A stretch of 64,000 nucleotides of DNA from Microbacterium sp. Root166 (lineage in GTDB: Bacteria > Actinomycetota > Actinomycetes > Actinomycetales > Microbacteriaceae): NCBI RefSeq assembly GCF_001427145.1, contig NZ_LMGL01000004.1:62001-126000 (forward strand), read 5' to 3'. The notes below the pieces were generated by a model. It was not told the DNA's origin, did no database searches, and worked only from the letters and a program-made list of their open reading frames with translations. Of the stretch, positions 37,663-46,378 are shown in pieces (the first letter of the stretch is position 1; each line of letters opens with the position of its first letter). Position numbers and translations under genes: made by a program.

Positions 37663-37989
37663 ATGCTCGTCGCCTTCTCCGTCGCCCCCGGCGGCACCGG
37701 CAACGCCGACGGCTCCGTCCACGACGCGGTCGCCGCCGCCGTGCGCGTGGTCCGCGACAGCGGCCTGCCCCACCGCACGACCTCGATGTTCACCGAGATC
37801 GAGGGGGAGTGGGACGAGGTCTTCGATGTCGTGCGGCGCTGCACCGAGGCGGTGCAGGCATACGGGTCGCGCGTCTCGCTGGTGCTCAAGGCCGACATCC
37901 GGCCCGGCTACTCGGGCGAGCTCGACGCCAAGGTCGAGCGGCTCGAGGCGGCCATCGACGAGCAGTCGGGCCCGTCGTCCGACGCCTGA
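37663..37989 (+). CDS. Thiamine-binding (MTH1187/YkoF-like) protein
   Basis: A 108-residue ferredoxin-like protein of the thiamine-binding/DUF77 family. It opens with MLVAFSVAPGGTGNADGSVH and has TTSMFTEIEGEWDEVFDVV, the usual pattern of the family. GGAGGT lies close upstream of the ATG. Members bind thiamine or related compounds and are often beside transporters, but no thiamine gene is present here and no TPP riboswitch is visible. It probably shares a transcript with the glycosyltransferase gene, 30 nt upstream. Confidence 0.88.
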   Translation: MLVAFSVAPGGTGNADGSVHDAVAAAVRVVRDSGLPHRTTSMFTEIEGEWDEVFDVVRRCTEAVQAYGSRVSLVLKADIRPGYSGELDAKVERLEAAIDEQSGPSSDA

Positions 37990-38058
37990 CGCAGCGCTCT
38001 GCGCGACGCGTTTCGAATCGATTCGACAGGATGCCCCGACCGCCGTTAGCATGACCGG

Positions 38059-39279
38059 ATGACCTCCTCGACTTTGACGAGGGGTGCGGCGAAGTGGGCG
38101 CTCCTCTCCCTCGCCGTCGGCAGCTTCGGCATCGGCATGACCGAGTTCGTCGTGATGGGCCTGCTGCCAAACATCGCGTCGGATCTGCTTGCCCCGCAGT
38201 GGGCTTCCAGCTCCGAGGACGCGATCGCCCAGGCCGGCTGGCTCATCACCCTCTACGCGCTGGGGGTGGTCATCGGAGCGCCGACCATCGCCGGCGCGGT
38301 GGCCAAGTACCCGCGACATCGCGTGATGATCGGGCTCGCCCTCGCCCTGACCGTGTTCAACGCGCTGACGTTCCTTGCGCCGACGTTCGAGCTGGTCGCG
38401 GTCTCGCGCCTGCTGGCAGGCCTCCCGCACGGCGCCTACTTCGGAATCGGCGCGCTCGTCGCCGCCGACGTGCTCGGTCCGGGTCAGCGCGCCAAGGGCG
38501 TGGCGTTCGTCCTCACCGGTCTCACGGTGGCCAACGTCGTCGGGGTGCCGCTGGGCACCTACCTCGGGCAGCAGGTCGGATGGCGGGCCGCGTTCATGGT
38601 GGTCACGGCGATCTTCGCCCTGGCGACGGTGCTCATCGCATTCTTCGTGCCCGAGCATCCGGGCGACCCGCAGCGGACGCTCCGCGCCGAACTCAAGGTC
38701 TTCCGGATCGGGCAGGTCTGGCTGGCGCTCGGCGTCGGCGCCATCGGCTTCGGCGGCTTCTTCGCCGTCTACACCTACGTCGCCCCGATGGTCACCGAGA
38801 TCGCCGGGTCGCCCGAGTGGACGGTGCCCATCGTGCTGGTGCTCATGGGGCTCGGCATGACGATCGGCAACCTCGTCGGCGGCCACCTCGCCGACGTCGA
38901 TCTCAAGCGCACGCTCGTCGGCGGACTCGTCGGGCTCGCGGTCGTGCTCACGCTGCTCGCGCTGACGTCGGAGTGGATCTGGGCGCTCGGCCTCTTCGTC
39001 TTCCTGACCGGGTTCACCGCGTCCGTGCTCAGCCCGACCATCCAGACCAGGCTCATGGATGTCGCGCAGGACAACCAGTCCATCGCCGCCGCCCTCAACC
39101 ACTCCGCCCTCAACATCGGCAACAGTCTCGGAGCGCTGCTCGGCGGCGTCGTGATCGCGGTGGGCTGGGGATTCATCGCGCCGGCATGGGTGGGCGTCGG
39201 CCTCGCACTGGCCGGTCTCGCCCTCGCCCTCGCCAGCCTGGCTTCCGAACGGGCACGCGGGGTCGTCCTTTCGAACTGA
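38059..39279 (+). CDS. MFS transporter, sugar-efflux/AraJ-like
   Basis: A 406-residue carrier with 12 predicted helices in two halves. It opens with SFGIGMTEFVVMGLLPNIAS, typical of the DHA1/AraJ group (drug and arabinose efflux). The loop between helices 2 and 3 carries the group motif GAPTIAGAVAKYPRHRVMIG. TAGCAT lies 6 nt before the ATG, so the message is likely leaderless. Substrate unknown. Confidence 0.92.
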   Translation: MTSSTLTRGAAKWALLSLAVGSFGIGMTEFVVMGLLPNIASDLLAPQWASSSEDAIAQAGWLITLYALGVVIGAPTIAGAVAKYPRHRVMIGLALALTVFNALTFLAPTFELVAVSRLLAGLPHGAYFGIGALVAADVLGPGQRAKGVAFVLTGLTVANVVGVPLGTYLGQQVGWRAAFMVVTAIFALATVLIAFFVPEHPGDPQRTLRAELKVFRIGQVWLALGVGAIGFGGFFAVYTYVAPMVTEIAGSPEWTVPIVLVLMGLGMTIGNLVGGHLADVDLKRTLVGGLVGLAVVLTLLALTSEWIWALGLFVFLTGFTASVLSPTIQTRLMDVAQDNQSIAAALNHSALNIGNSLGALLGGVVIAVGWGFIAPAWVGVGLALAGLALALASLASERARGVVLSN

Positions 39280-39323
39280 TGACCTCACGGCGCCCGCGAC
39301 CGGGCCGGGCTTAGGGTGAGGGC

Positions 39324-40067
39324 ATGCCCGGACCGACGCCAGATCGTGCGCTGAAGGCCCTCGCGGACGCCGTCGACGGCGTCGCGGGCGACGACGACTC
39401 AGACGCGCGCATCCCCGTCGCGGCGACCGTGGTGCTCCTGCGCGAGGGCGGTGACGGTCCCGAGGTGCTGCTGCTCGAGCGCCCCGACCGGGGTTCGTTC
39501 GCCGGCGCCTGGGTCTTCCCGGGAGGAAAGCTCGACGACGCCGATCGTCACGATGCCGGCGAGACGGAGGAGGCGGTGGCCCGCCGCGCAGGCGTGCGCG
39601 AGGTCGAGGAGGAGTGCGGCCTCGTTCTGGCACCCCAGGCTCTCGTCGCGCTCTCGTGCTGGAATCCGCCCACGGGCGTCGCTCCCCGCATCCGCACGTG
39701 GTTCTTCGCCGCGGCGGCTCCTGAGGGCGACCTGACGCTCTCAGCGGACGAGGCGGTCGACTCCCAGTGGGTGCGCCCCGCCGACATCCTCGCCCGGCAC
39801 GGCCGCGGCGAACTGACGCTGTACCCCCCGACCTGGGTGACCCTGCACCGCCTCATCGAGCACGCCGACGTCGGATCCGTCCTCGATGCCGCGCGGCTGG
39901 CCGGGCTCGAGCGGTTCCAGTCCGTCGCGCGACGCGGCGCCGAGGGGCCGATGCTGCTGTGGGAGGGCGACGCCGAATACGGACCGGATGCCGAGGCCTC
40001 GGCATCCGCATCGCGTCATCGCCTGGAGATCGGCGCCCTGCCCTGGCGGTATTCGCGCTCGGACTGA
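39324..40067 (+). CDS. NUDIX hydrolase
   Basis: A 247-residue member of the NUDIX family, which cleaves nucleoside diphosphates linked to other groups. The core has WVFPGGKLDDADRHD, then REVEEECGLVL. Between GG and RE the NUDIX box is longer than usual, as in NUDT19/acyl-CoA-type members with a CoA-binding insertion. The last 60 residues are outside the NUDIX core. TAGGGT lies 6 nt before the ATG. It meets metX tail to tail with 3 nt between stops. Confidence 0.88.
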   Translation: MPGPTPDRALKALADAVDGVAGDDDSDARIPVAATVVLLREGGDGPEVLLLERPDRGSFAGAWVFPGGKLDDADRHDAGETEEAVARRAGVREVEEECGLVLAPQALVALSCWNPPTGVAPRIRTWFFAAAAPEGDLTLSADEAVDSQWVRPADILARHGRGELTLYPPTWVTLHRLIEHADVGSVLDAARLAGLERFQSVARRGAEGPMLLWEGDAEYGPDAEASASASRHRLEIGALPWRYSRSD

Positions 40068-40070
40068 CGC

Positions 40071-41276
40071 CTAGGATTCGAGCAGGCGACGCACGTGGCG
40101 GCCGACCGCCGCGGTCTCGATGAGGAAGCCGTCGTGGCCGAAGTCGCTCGAGAGGACGACGGCGCTGCTGCCGTCGAGGGTGCGGGGGATCCCGCGCGCG
40201 ATGCGGTGCTGGCCGTCGATGGGAAACAGCCGGTCGCTGTCGATGCCCAGCACGAGCGTGGTCGCCGTGATCCGGGCGAGGGCCTCGTCGATGCCGCCCC
40301 GGTCGCGGCCGACGTCGTGGGAGTTCATCGCCTCGACGAGGGTGATGTACGAGTTCGCGTCGAAGCGGCGCGTGAACTTGTTGCCGTGGAAGTCCAGGTA
40401 GGACTCGACGGCGAACCGGCCGCCGTGCCCCAGAGGGCTCACGCCCGACTGCCAGGAGCGCTGGAACCTCTGGTTCAGCTCGGTCGGCGAGCGGTAGTTC
40501 AGCAGCGCCATGCGGCGGGCGAGTGCGAGACCGCGCGTCGGCCCGTCTCCGTCGGGGGAGTCGTAGTACTCGCCCGACTGGAAGCGCGGGTCGATGCGGA
40601 TCGCCTCGATCTGCACGGAGTTCAGCGCGATCTGGTCGGCGGTGTTGATCGGCGGCGCCGACAGCACGCCCAGCCGCGCCACCCGGTCGGGGAGGCCCGC
40701 GGCCCACTCGAGCGCGTGCATTCCGCCCATCGAGCCGCCGACGACCGCGGCCCACACGTCGATGCCCAGCGCATCGGCCAGGCGCACCTGGGCGGCGACC
40801 TGGTCGCGGATCGTCAGGTACGGGAACCGCGACGCCCACTCGTAGCCGTCGGGCGCGATGCTCGCGGGCCCCGTCGAGCCCTGACAGCCGCCGAGCATGT
40901 TCGGCGCGATGACGAACCAGCGGTCCGTGTCGATCGGGGCGCCGGGTCCGACGATGTCGTCCCACCACCCGGACGTCGGATGCCCCGGCCCGGCCGGGCC
41001 CCGGACGTGGCTGTCGCCGGTGAGGGCGTGCAGGACGAGCACTGCGTTGTCGCGCTCGGCGTTGAGGGTGCCCCACGTCTCGTAGGCCAGGCGGTAGGCG
41101 GGGAGCTCACGGCCGCCCTCGGTGCGGAACGATCCGAACGAGGCGAAGCGCCGCTCGCCCACCGGATCTCCGTCGCGCCAGGCGCCGGTCGCCGGCGGGC
41201 GTCCGAGCAGAAGCCGGGCGTCGGCCTCCGTCACCGGTGCCGAGGGCACGGTGTCTTCGGAGGTCTGCCAGTCCAT
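40071..41276 (-). CDS. metX: Homoserine O-acetyltransferase MetX
   Basis: An alpha/beta-hydrolase enzyme of 401 residues that activates homoserine for methionine synthesis. The nucleophile is Ser in VVGGSMGGMHALEWA. DSDRLFPIDGQH and SDFGHDGFLIE near the end hold the catalytic Asp and His. GDSHVRGPAG and WWDDIVGPG are family landmarks. A ribosome site (GGGAGAATGG) precedes the ATG. Its partner MetY lies 5 kb away (46379-47701), also leftward but not in the same operon. No SAM riboswitch is visible upstream. Confidence 0.96.
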   Translation of the reverse strand: MDWQTSEDTVPSAPVTEADARLLLGRPPATGAWRDGDPVGERRFASFGSFRTEGGRELPAYRLAYETWGTLNAERDNAVLVLHALTGDSHVRGPAGPGHPTSGWWDDIVGPGAPIDTDRWFVIAPNMLGGCQGSTGPASIAPDGYEWASRFPYLTIRDQVAAQVRLADALGIDVWAAVVGGSMGGMHALEWAAGLPDRVARLGVLSAPPINTADQIALNSVQIEAIRIDPRFQSGEYYDSPDGDGPTRGLALARRMALLNYRSPTELNQRFQRSWQSGVSPLGHGGRFAVESYLDFHGNKFTRRFDANSYITLVEAMNSHDVGRDRGGIDEALARITATTLVLGIDSDRLFPIDGQHRIARGIPRTLDGSSAVVLSSDFGHDGFLIETAAVGRHVRRLLES

Positions 41277-41333
41277 CCGACCATTCTCCCGTGCCGGTGC
41301 GGGGTGGGCCGGACTGTTACGCGAAGCGGCGGG

Positions 41334-42356
41334 TCAGCGCGCGAACGGGCCGGTCTCGTAGTGCGCGCCGTGCTGGCCCGCCAGCGCGATCGCGCGCCCG
41401 TTCCACGTCTGGACGAAGCGGTGGTCGGTCGGCGTTCCCGCCGGGACCTGCGCGTCGATCGCGGGCAGCGTGCCGATCGTCTCGTTCGACAGCCACACCA
41501 CGTCGCGGCCGATCGCCGCGCCGAGGCCGGCCATGATCTCTGCGAACCTCACGCGCTGGGCGGCGTCGAGGTACAGCAGCACGGCGCTGTGGAACACGAC
41601 CAGCGTGGCCTCCGCGGGCGCGGCGGCCGCGACATCCGTCACGCGCTCCAGCAGATCGCCGCGGACGATCTCGGGCGGATCCGTCACAGCGATCGCCGCC
41701 GCAGCCCGCAGCCGCGCCGCCCGCGCGTCGTGGTCGGGGCCGGGCCAGATGAGGTTCGCGAGCCACGCGACGGCGTCCGGATCGCCGACGTCGATCGGGT
41801 CGAGGTCGATCCCGCGGCGCCACACCACCTCCGGATAGCGGTTCGGGACGGATGCCGCGGTGTCGAGCGCGCACGACAGCACGACCTCGCTCGGCCCGGC
41901 GGGCGGGTCGATCCGCCGCGGCGCGTCGGGGGTGGTGTACTCGACGCTGTAGCGATCGGGGAACAGGCAGAGCCCCGCCGCCGCCCCGACCTCGAGCAGA
42001 GCGATGGGTCCGTCGATCCTCGCCAGGGGCGGCAGCCATGTCGCGCAGCGGTTGGCCTCGTTGGTCTGGACGGACCGCTCCGCACCGACCGTGACGACGG
42101 CGTCCCAGTGATCGAGCAGCCACGAACGGATCTCGGCGTACGGTCGCAGCGGGCAGCCGGCCCAGCGCGCGCCGGCGAACACGAGGTTCGGCTGGCGCTT
42201 CGCCGGGGCCAGTGCGGCGAGCCGGTCCAGCAGTTCCGGGTCCGATGCGATCCCGAGCGCCCAATCCTCGTACAGCGGCGACGTCCTGCGCGCCCAGCGG
42301 CGCCCGAAGTCGTCGTACACCGCGGCGATCCTGGCCGCATCCGAGTCCGAGCCCAC
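41334..42356 (-). CDS. DUF2332 protein (methyltransferase-like)
   Basis: A 340-residue protein. The usual DUF2332 sequence is seen: ALAPAKRQPNLVFAGARWAG, then QTNEANRCATWLPPLARI, and GPIALLEVGAAAGLCLFPDR, which looks like a SAM-binding glycine loop. The end has WLSNETIGTLPAIDAQVPAG. No biochemical role is known to me. The GTG start lies 6 nt after TAGGGT on the minus strand, so it is likely leaderless. It is divergent from the next gene, with 59 nt between starts. Confidence 0.85.
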   Translation of the reverse strand: MGSDSDAARIAAVYDDFGRRWARRTSPLYEDWALGIASDPELLDRLAALAPAKRQPNLVFAGARWAGCPLRPYAEIRSWLLDHWDAVVTVGAERSVQTNEANRCATWLPPLARIDGPIALLEVGAAAGLCLFPDRYSVEYTTPDAPRRIDPPAGPSEVVLSCALDTAASVPNRYPEVVWRRGIDLDPIDVGDPDAVAWLANLIWPGPDHDARAARLRAAAAIAVTDPPEIVRGDLLERVTDVAAAAPAEATLVVFHSAVLLYLDAAQRVRFAEIMAGLGAAIGRDVVWLSNETIGTLPAIDAQVPAGTPTDHRFVQTWNGRAIALAGQHGAHYETGPFAR

Positions 42357-42415
42357 GCGGCCACCCTATGAGCGGGCGGGGGCCGGTGTCTCCAGGCCGG
42401 TCTAGCATGCGTGGC

Positions 42416-43357
42416 ATGGACGTCATCGAGTACCTGATGCAGGGCGACCCCGCGATCCGCTGGCAGGTGATGCGCGATCTGACGGATGCCCCGGCCGACG
42501 CCGCGGCGGCGGAGCGTGCGCGCGTCGCGACCGAGGGCTGGGGTGCGAGGCTCCTCGCCGAGCAGGGCGCCGACGGACTGTGGGACGGCGGCACCTATCG
42601 GCCCGGCTGGGCGGATGAGGAGCGGCCGTTCTTCGACGCGTGGTCGTCGACCCACTTCTCGCTGCAGTCGCTGGTCGAGTACGGGCTCGACCCTGACTCT
42701 CCCGAGGCCCGCCGCGCGCTCTCCCTCGTGCGCGAGAACGCACGATGGGAGTACAACGGCGAGCTCTACTTCCAGGGCGAGATCGAGCCGTGCATCAACG
42801 GCATCGCCCTCGTGGTGGGTGCGTACTTCGGCGAGGACGCCGCCCCGATCGCCGCCACCGTGCTCGGCACGCAGCACCACGACGGCGGCTGGAACTGCTG
42901 GGAGGAGAACCCGGCGACGCCTGGCTCCTTCCACTCGACGATCAACGCCCTCGAGGGCCTGTGGGCATGGGAGCAGAGGACGGGCGGCTCGGACGAGCTC
43001 CGCGCCGCCCGGCGGCGGGGAGAGGAGTACCTGCTCGAACGGCAGCTGTTCCGGCGCAAGAGCACGGGCGAGGTCGCCGACCTCCGGCTGACGATGCTCT
43101 CCGCGCCGGTGCGCTGGTACTGCGACGTGCTGCGGGCGCTGGAGTACTTCCGGCAGGCGAGGCCCGAGCGCGACCCCCGATGCGCCGAGGCGGTCGAGCT
43201 GGTGCGCGCCAAGCGACTGCCGAACGGCCTCTTCCCGCTCGAGAACACCCACCAGGGACCGACGCTTTTCGGCCTCGAGGATGAGGGCGAGGGGTTTCCG
43301 AGCCGCTGGGTCACCCTGCGGGCGCTGCGGGTGCTGCGCTGGTGGGACGCCGGCTGA
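42416..43357 (+). CDS. Squalene-cyclase/prenyltransferase-fold protein
   Basis: A 313-residue soluble protein with the alpha-alpha barrel repeats of terpene cyclases. QW-like repeats are visible: GADGLWDGGTYRPGW, then TQHHDGGWNCWEENPATPGS, then AKRLPNGLFPLENTHQGPT. It is far shorter than squalene-hopene cyclase (about 630 residues) and lacks the DXDD catalytic motif. It is therefore probably not a cyclase, and the true function is unknown. TAGCAT lies 7 nt before the ATG. Confidence 0.82.
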   Translation: MDVIEYLMQGDPAIRWQVMRDLTDAPADAAAAERARVATEGWGARLLAEQGADGLWDGGTYRPGWADEERPFFDAWSSTHFSLQSLVEYGLDPDSPEARRALSLVRENARWEYNGELYFQGEIEPCINGIALVVGAYFGEDAAPIAATVLGTQHHDGGWNCWEENPATPGSFHSTINALEGLWAWEQRTGGSDELRAARRRGEEYLLERQLFRRKSTGEVADLRLTMLSAPVRWYCDVLRALEYFRQARPERDPRCAEAVELVRAKRLPNGLFPLENTHQGPTLFGLEDEGEGFPSRWVTLRALRVLRWWDAG

Positions 43358-43375
43358 GCCCCCGCCCGACACCGG

Positions 43376-44308
43376 TCACTCGGCGCGGAGCGACACGCTA
43401 CCCGCCGAGATCGACACCTCGATGACGTTGTCCGACGAGCTGGACGACTCCAGATCGTTGCGGACGTTGCCCGCAGACGAGTCGATGTTCACGTCGTACG
43501 CGCCCTCGGGGACCCTCAGGTCGAGGCTGCCCGCGCTCACGTCGATCACCGTCGCGGTCGGCGCGGTACCGGTGAAGCGGGCGACCATCGCGCCGGCTTG
43601 GACGGTGAGGTCGGCGGTCGAGACACCGTCCAGCTCCACCTCGGCGCGACCTGCGGACACATCCGCGCTCAGCTCGTCGGCAGAGCCCTCGATCGCAAGA
43701 TCCCCTGCGGCCACGACCAGCTCGACCTCGCCGAACTCGCCGTCCACCGTGAGGCGGCCGGCGGCCAGGCTGAATCCGGCGTCGAGACGACCCTCGAGCG
43801 ATTGCGGCAGCGTCAGGGTCGCGCGCGTCGAACCGCTTCCCCAGCCCCCGAGCAGCCAATTGTCGAACCATCCCCGGTCGGGGGTCGCCAGCGTCAGCGT
43901 GTCGCCGTCGCTGTCGAACGTCCAGTCGCCGCGGCCGGGTCCGCTCGAGATGTCGAGCACGGCCTCGTCGACGTCGCCGAACGCGACGTCGAGCGTCCCT
44001 GCCGCGGCCTCGATGTCGAGCTCGGTGATCCCGTCGACGTCGAGCGTGCGCGTGACGCTGTCGCTGTTCGCCGAGTCGACGGTCGCGATCGCGGCCCCGC
44101 CGATCGTCACGACCGCGACCAGGCCGCCGAGGGCGGCGGCAAGGATGGCGATGGTGCGGCCCGCCGATGATCCCTGGCCCGGGGCGGCGGGCGGAACCTG
44201 ACCGACGGCGCCCGTGGGAGGGGTCGGTCCGACGGCGGGCGGGGGAGGTGGCGTGGGCGGTGAGCCCGCCTCGGGGTGAACCGGCGGGGTGAGGTCGCTG
44301 GTGGACAC
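43376..44308 (-). CDS. DUF4097-family membrane-anchored protein
   Basis: A 310-residue protein. A Pro-rich cytosolic start (PPTPPPPPAVGPTPP) leads to one membrane helix (about 51-73, IAILAAALGGLVAVVTIGGA). The rest is an extracellular beta-helix-like DUF4097 domain, seen as repeated short strands (AGTLDVAFGDVDEAVLDI, AGDLAIEGSADELSADV, AGSLDLRVPEGAYDV). The GTG start lies 1 nt after the response regulator stop, so it is in the operon. The LiaG proteins of Firmicutes cell-envelope stress systems share this domain, and a similar role is inferred. Confidence 0.85.
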   Translation of the reverse strand: MSTSDLTPPVHPEAGSPPTPPPPPAVGPTPPTGAVGQVPPAAPGQGSSAGRTIAILAAALGGLVAVVTIGGAAIATVDSANSDSVTRTLDVDGITELDIEAAAGTLDVAFGDVDEAVLDISSGPGRGDWTFDSDGDTLTLATPDRGWFDNWLLGGWGSGSTRATLTLPQSLEGRLDAGFSLAAGRLTVDGEFGEVELVVAAGDLAIEGSADELSADVSAGRAEVELDGVSTADLTVQAGAMVARFTGTAPTATVIDVSAGSLDLRVPEGAYDVNIDSSAGNVRNDLESSSSSDNVIEVSISAGSVSLRAE

Positions 44309-44309
44309 G

Positions 44310-44978
44310 TCATGCTCCTGTCTGCGGCGAACCGCCGTGTTCGAGGTGGGCGAGGGCTGCCAGCACCCGCCGGTTGCCCGAGTCGTCCTGCTCGAGACCG
44401 AGCTTCTGGAAGACCGCCGTGATGTGCTTCTCGACGCTGCCCTCGGAGAGGTGGAGCGTGCGTGCGATGGCCTGGTTGGACTTCCCCTCGGCGATGAGCG
44501 CCAGCACGGTCGACTCCCGCGCCGTGAGCCGCTGCATCCGCGTGTCGACCTGCCGGCGTCCGAGCAGCTGCGCGACGACCTCGGGGTCGAGCACGGTGCC
44601 GCCGGCGGCGATCTGATCGACCGACTCGAGGAACTCCGAGACGTCGGCCACGCGGTCCTTCAGCAGATAGCCCAGGGCCCCGCCGCGTCCGCCGATCAGG
44701 TCTGCGGCGTAGCGCTCCTCGACGTACTGCGAGAGCACGAGCACGGGCAGGTGAGGGTTGGCCTCGCGAAGGCGCAGCGCGGCTCGGATTCCCTCGTCGG
44801 TGAACGTCGGCGGCAGTCGCACGTCGAGGATGCACAGGTCGGGGGCGTGGTCGGTGACGGCCTCGTCGAGGGTCGCGGCGTCCGGGATGGCGGCGACCAC
44901 CTGGTGCCCGGCATCCTCCAGCAGGCGTGCCATGCCCTCGCGGAGCAGGACCGAGTCTTCGCAGATCAGGATGCGCAC
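44310..44978 (-). CDS. LuxR/NarL-type response regulator
   Basis: A 222-residue regulator. The receiver domain has the acidic pocket in ILICEDSVLLREG, the phosphorylated Asp in DLCILDVRLPP and the Lys in GYLLKDRV. The C-terminal HTH has LTARESTVLALIAEGKSN, then QAIARTLHLSEGSVEKHI. The GTG start overlaps the end of the kinase gene by 13 nt. It is the partner of the adjacent kinase and probably activates the DUF4097 gene. Confidence 0.95.
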   Translation of the reverse strand: MRILICEDSVLLREGMARLLEDAGHQVVAAIPDAATLDEAVTDHAPDLCILDVRLPPTFTDEGIRAALRLREANPHLPVLVLSQYVEERYAADLIGGRGGALGYLLKDRVADVSEFLESVDQIAAGGTVLDPEVVAQLLGRRQVDTRMQRLTARESTVLALIAEGKSNQAIARTLHLSEGSVEKHITAVFQKLGLEQDDSGNRRVLAALAHLEHGGSPQTGA

Positions 44979-46228
44979 GGGACGCTCACCTCCACCAGGG
45001 TGGGGCCCCCGACGGGGCTGTCGAGACGGAAGGTGCCGCCCGCGGCGACGACGCGGTTCGAGATGCCGTCGAGGCCTCCGCCGGGCGTGACGTGGGCGCC
45101 GCCGATGCCGTCGTCCTCGATGCGCGCCCACAGCGCGCCGCCGTCGCGCTCGCGCACGAGCACGCGGCATTCCGAGGCCCGCGAGTGCTTGGCCGCGTTC
45201 GTCAGCGACTCGGCGATCACGAAGTACACCGCGGCCTCGGTCACCGCACTGCACCTCCGGGTGAGACGCACGTCGAGCAGCACAGGGATGTGGGAGCGAG
45301 CCGCGAGGGCCGAGAGGGCGGCATCGAGTCCCCGGTCATCGAGCACGGAGGCGTGGATGCCGCGCGCCAGCTGCCGCAGTTCCGTGATGGCCGCCTTCGT
45401 CGAGGTGTGGGCCTCCGCGATCAGCGCCTTCGCGGCCGCAGGATCGTCGTCGACCTTCTGCTGGGCGAGGCCCAGGGTCATGCCCACCGAGACGAGGCGG
45501 GGCTGGATGCCGTCGTGCAGGTCGCGTTCGATGCGAGTGCGCTCGACCTCCGCCGCCCGCACGGCGCCGGCCCGCTGCGTGCTCGACGCCTGCGCCACCT
45601 CGGCGAAGTGCTGCTCGCGCGACGGGATCATCACGGAGCGCGAGATGAGCCCGTGCAGAAGGGCGAGCCCGACGATGGCGGCGAGCCCGAGGAAGGCGAT
45701 CGTGACACCGCCGACGGGCGCCCACGCGACGGGGAGCATCAGGTCGGTGCGGCCGAGCGAGACCGCGGCGGAGTCGGCGTAGAGGGGAGCGAAGGCCCCC
45801 ACCAGCCCGGATGCGACCAGCCCGAGGGCGCCGATCGCGATGAGGCCGAGCACCGTCGAGATGATCACGTTGGCCATCGCCCGCCACGAGGTGGCGTCGA
45901 TGAGCTGCAGCCAGATCGTGTGGACGAAGCCCCCGAAGCCGGTCTTGTCGCTGCGCCGCAGGCGGCGGGCCGGCAGATCGACGCCGTACAGTCCGCCGAT
46001 GCGGGCGGTCTCGAGCCAGCTGAGCCCGAACAGCAGGTAGGCGAAGGCGACGACGCCGAGCAGGCCGATGCCGAACACGACCACGAGCGGGATGGATCCC
46101 GCGAGCAGGCCGAACATCGCCCCGAGCACCAGGGGTCCTGCCCACCCGAGGGCGAACAGATGGGCGACGGCTCCGGCGAGCGTGGCCGGCCGCGCGATGG
46201 GGACGCGCTGCGGAAGCGGTGAGGTCAT
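44966..46228 (-). CDS. NarL-type sensor histidine kinase with N-terminal sensor membrane domain
   Basis: A 420-residue kinase. Four or more membrane helices (about 15-210) form a sensor domain of the DUF1700/putative-sensor kind. HisKA_3 has the phosphorylated His in ERTRIERDLHDGIQPRLVSV, and the ATPase domain has VIAESLTNAAKHSRASE and DDGIGGAHVTPGGGLDGI. The start at 46228 is chosen because TACCGT lies 6 nt and GGAGA 1-5 nt before it; a reading 18 codons longer has no support. It heads the kinase-regulator-DUF4097 operon. Confidence 0.93.
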   Translation of the reverse strand: MTSPLPQRVPIARPATLAGAVAHLFALGWAGPLVLGAMFGLLAGSIPLVVVFGIGLLGVVAFAYLLFGLSWLETARIGGLYGVDLPARRLRRSDKTGFGGFVHTIWLQLIDATSWRAMANVIISTVLGLIAIGALGLVASGLVGAFAPLYADSAAVSLGRTDLMLPVAWAPVGGVTIAFLGLAAIVGLALLHGLISRSVMIPSREQHFAEVAQASSTQRAGAVRAAEVERTRIERDLHDGIQPRLVSVGMTLGLAQQKVDDDPAAAKALIAEAHTSTKAAITELRQLARGIHASVLDDRGLDAALSALAARSHIPVLLDVRLTRRCSAVTEAAVYFVIAESLTNAAKHSRASECRVLVRERDGGALWARIEDDGIGGAHVTPGGGLDGISNRVVAAGGTFRLDSPVGGPTLVEVSVPCAS

Positions 46229-46320
46229 GTCTCCACGGTAGGGGCGCGCGTTCGCGAGCGCCTCCGAGGCAGCCGGAGTCATCGCTTCGGGTTATCCCCC
46301 CTGTCCGCATCCACCCGTAC

Positions 46321-46366
46321 AGACGACGGATGCCCCGACCCGGCGGGGTCGAGGCATCCATCGTCT
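46321..46366 (-). terminator. Strong hairpin after metY
   Basis: AGACGACGGATGCCCCGACCC pairs with GGGGTCGAGGCATCCATCGTCT, a stem of about 20 bp with small bulges and a short loop. It lies 13 nt after the metY stop and also upstream of the kinase gene. No U-tract. Confidence 0.75.
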
Positions 46367-46378
46367 TCTAAGCCGGGG

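Noticed and set aside
35509..39633. A minus-strand open frame of about 1370 codons across several real genes
   Set aside because: It lies antisense to nnrD, the glycosyltransferase, the MFS carrier and others, all of which have clear motifs. Its composition is Arg/Gly/Asp/His-rich.
42416..43357. A true squalene-hopene cyclase
   Set aside because: The protein is about half the usual length and lacks the DXDD catalytic motif; only the barrel repeats are similar.
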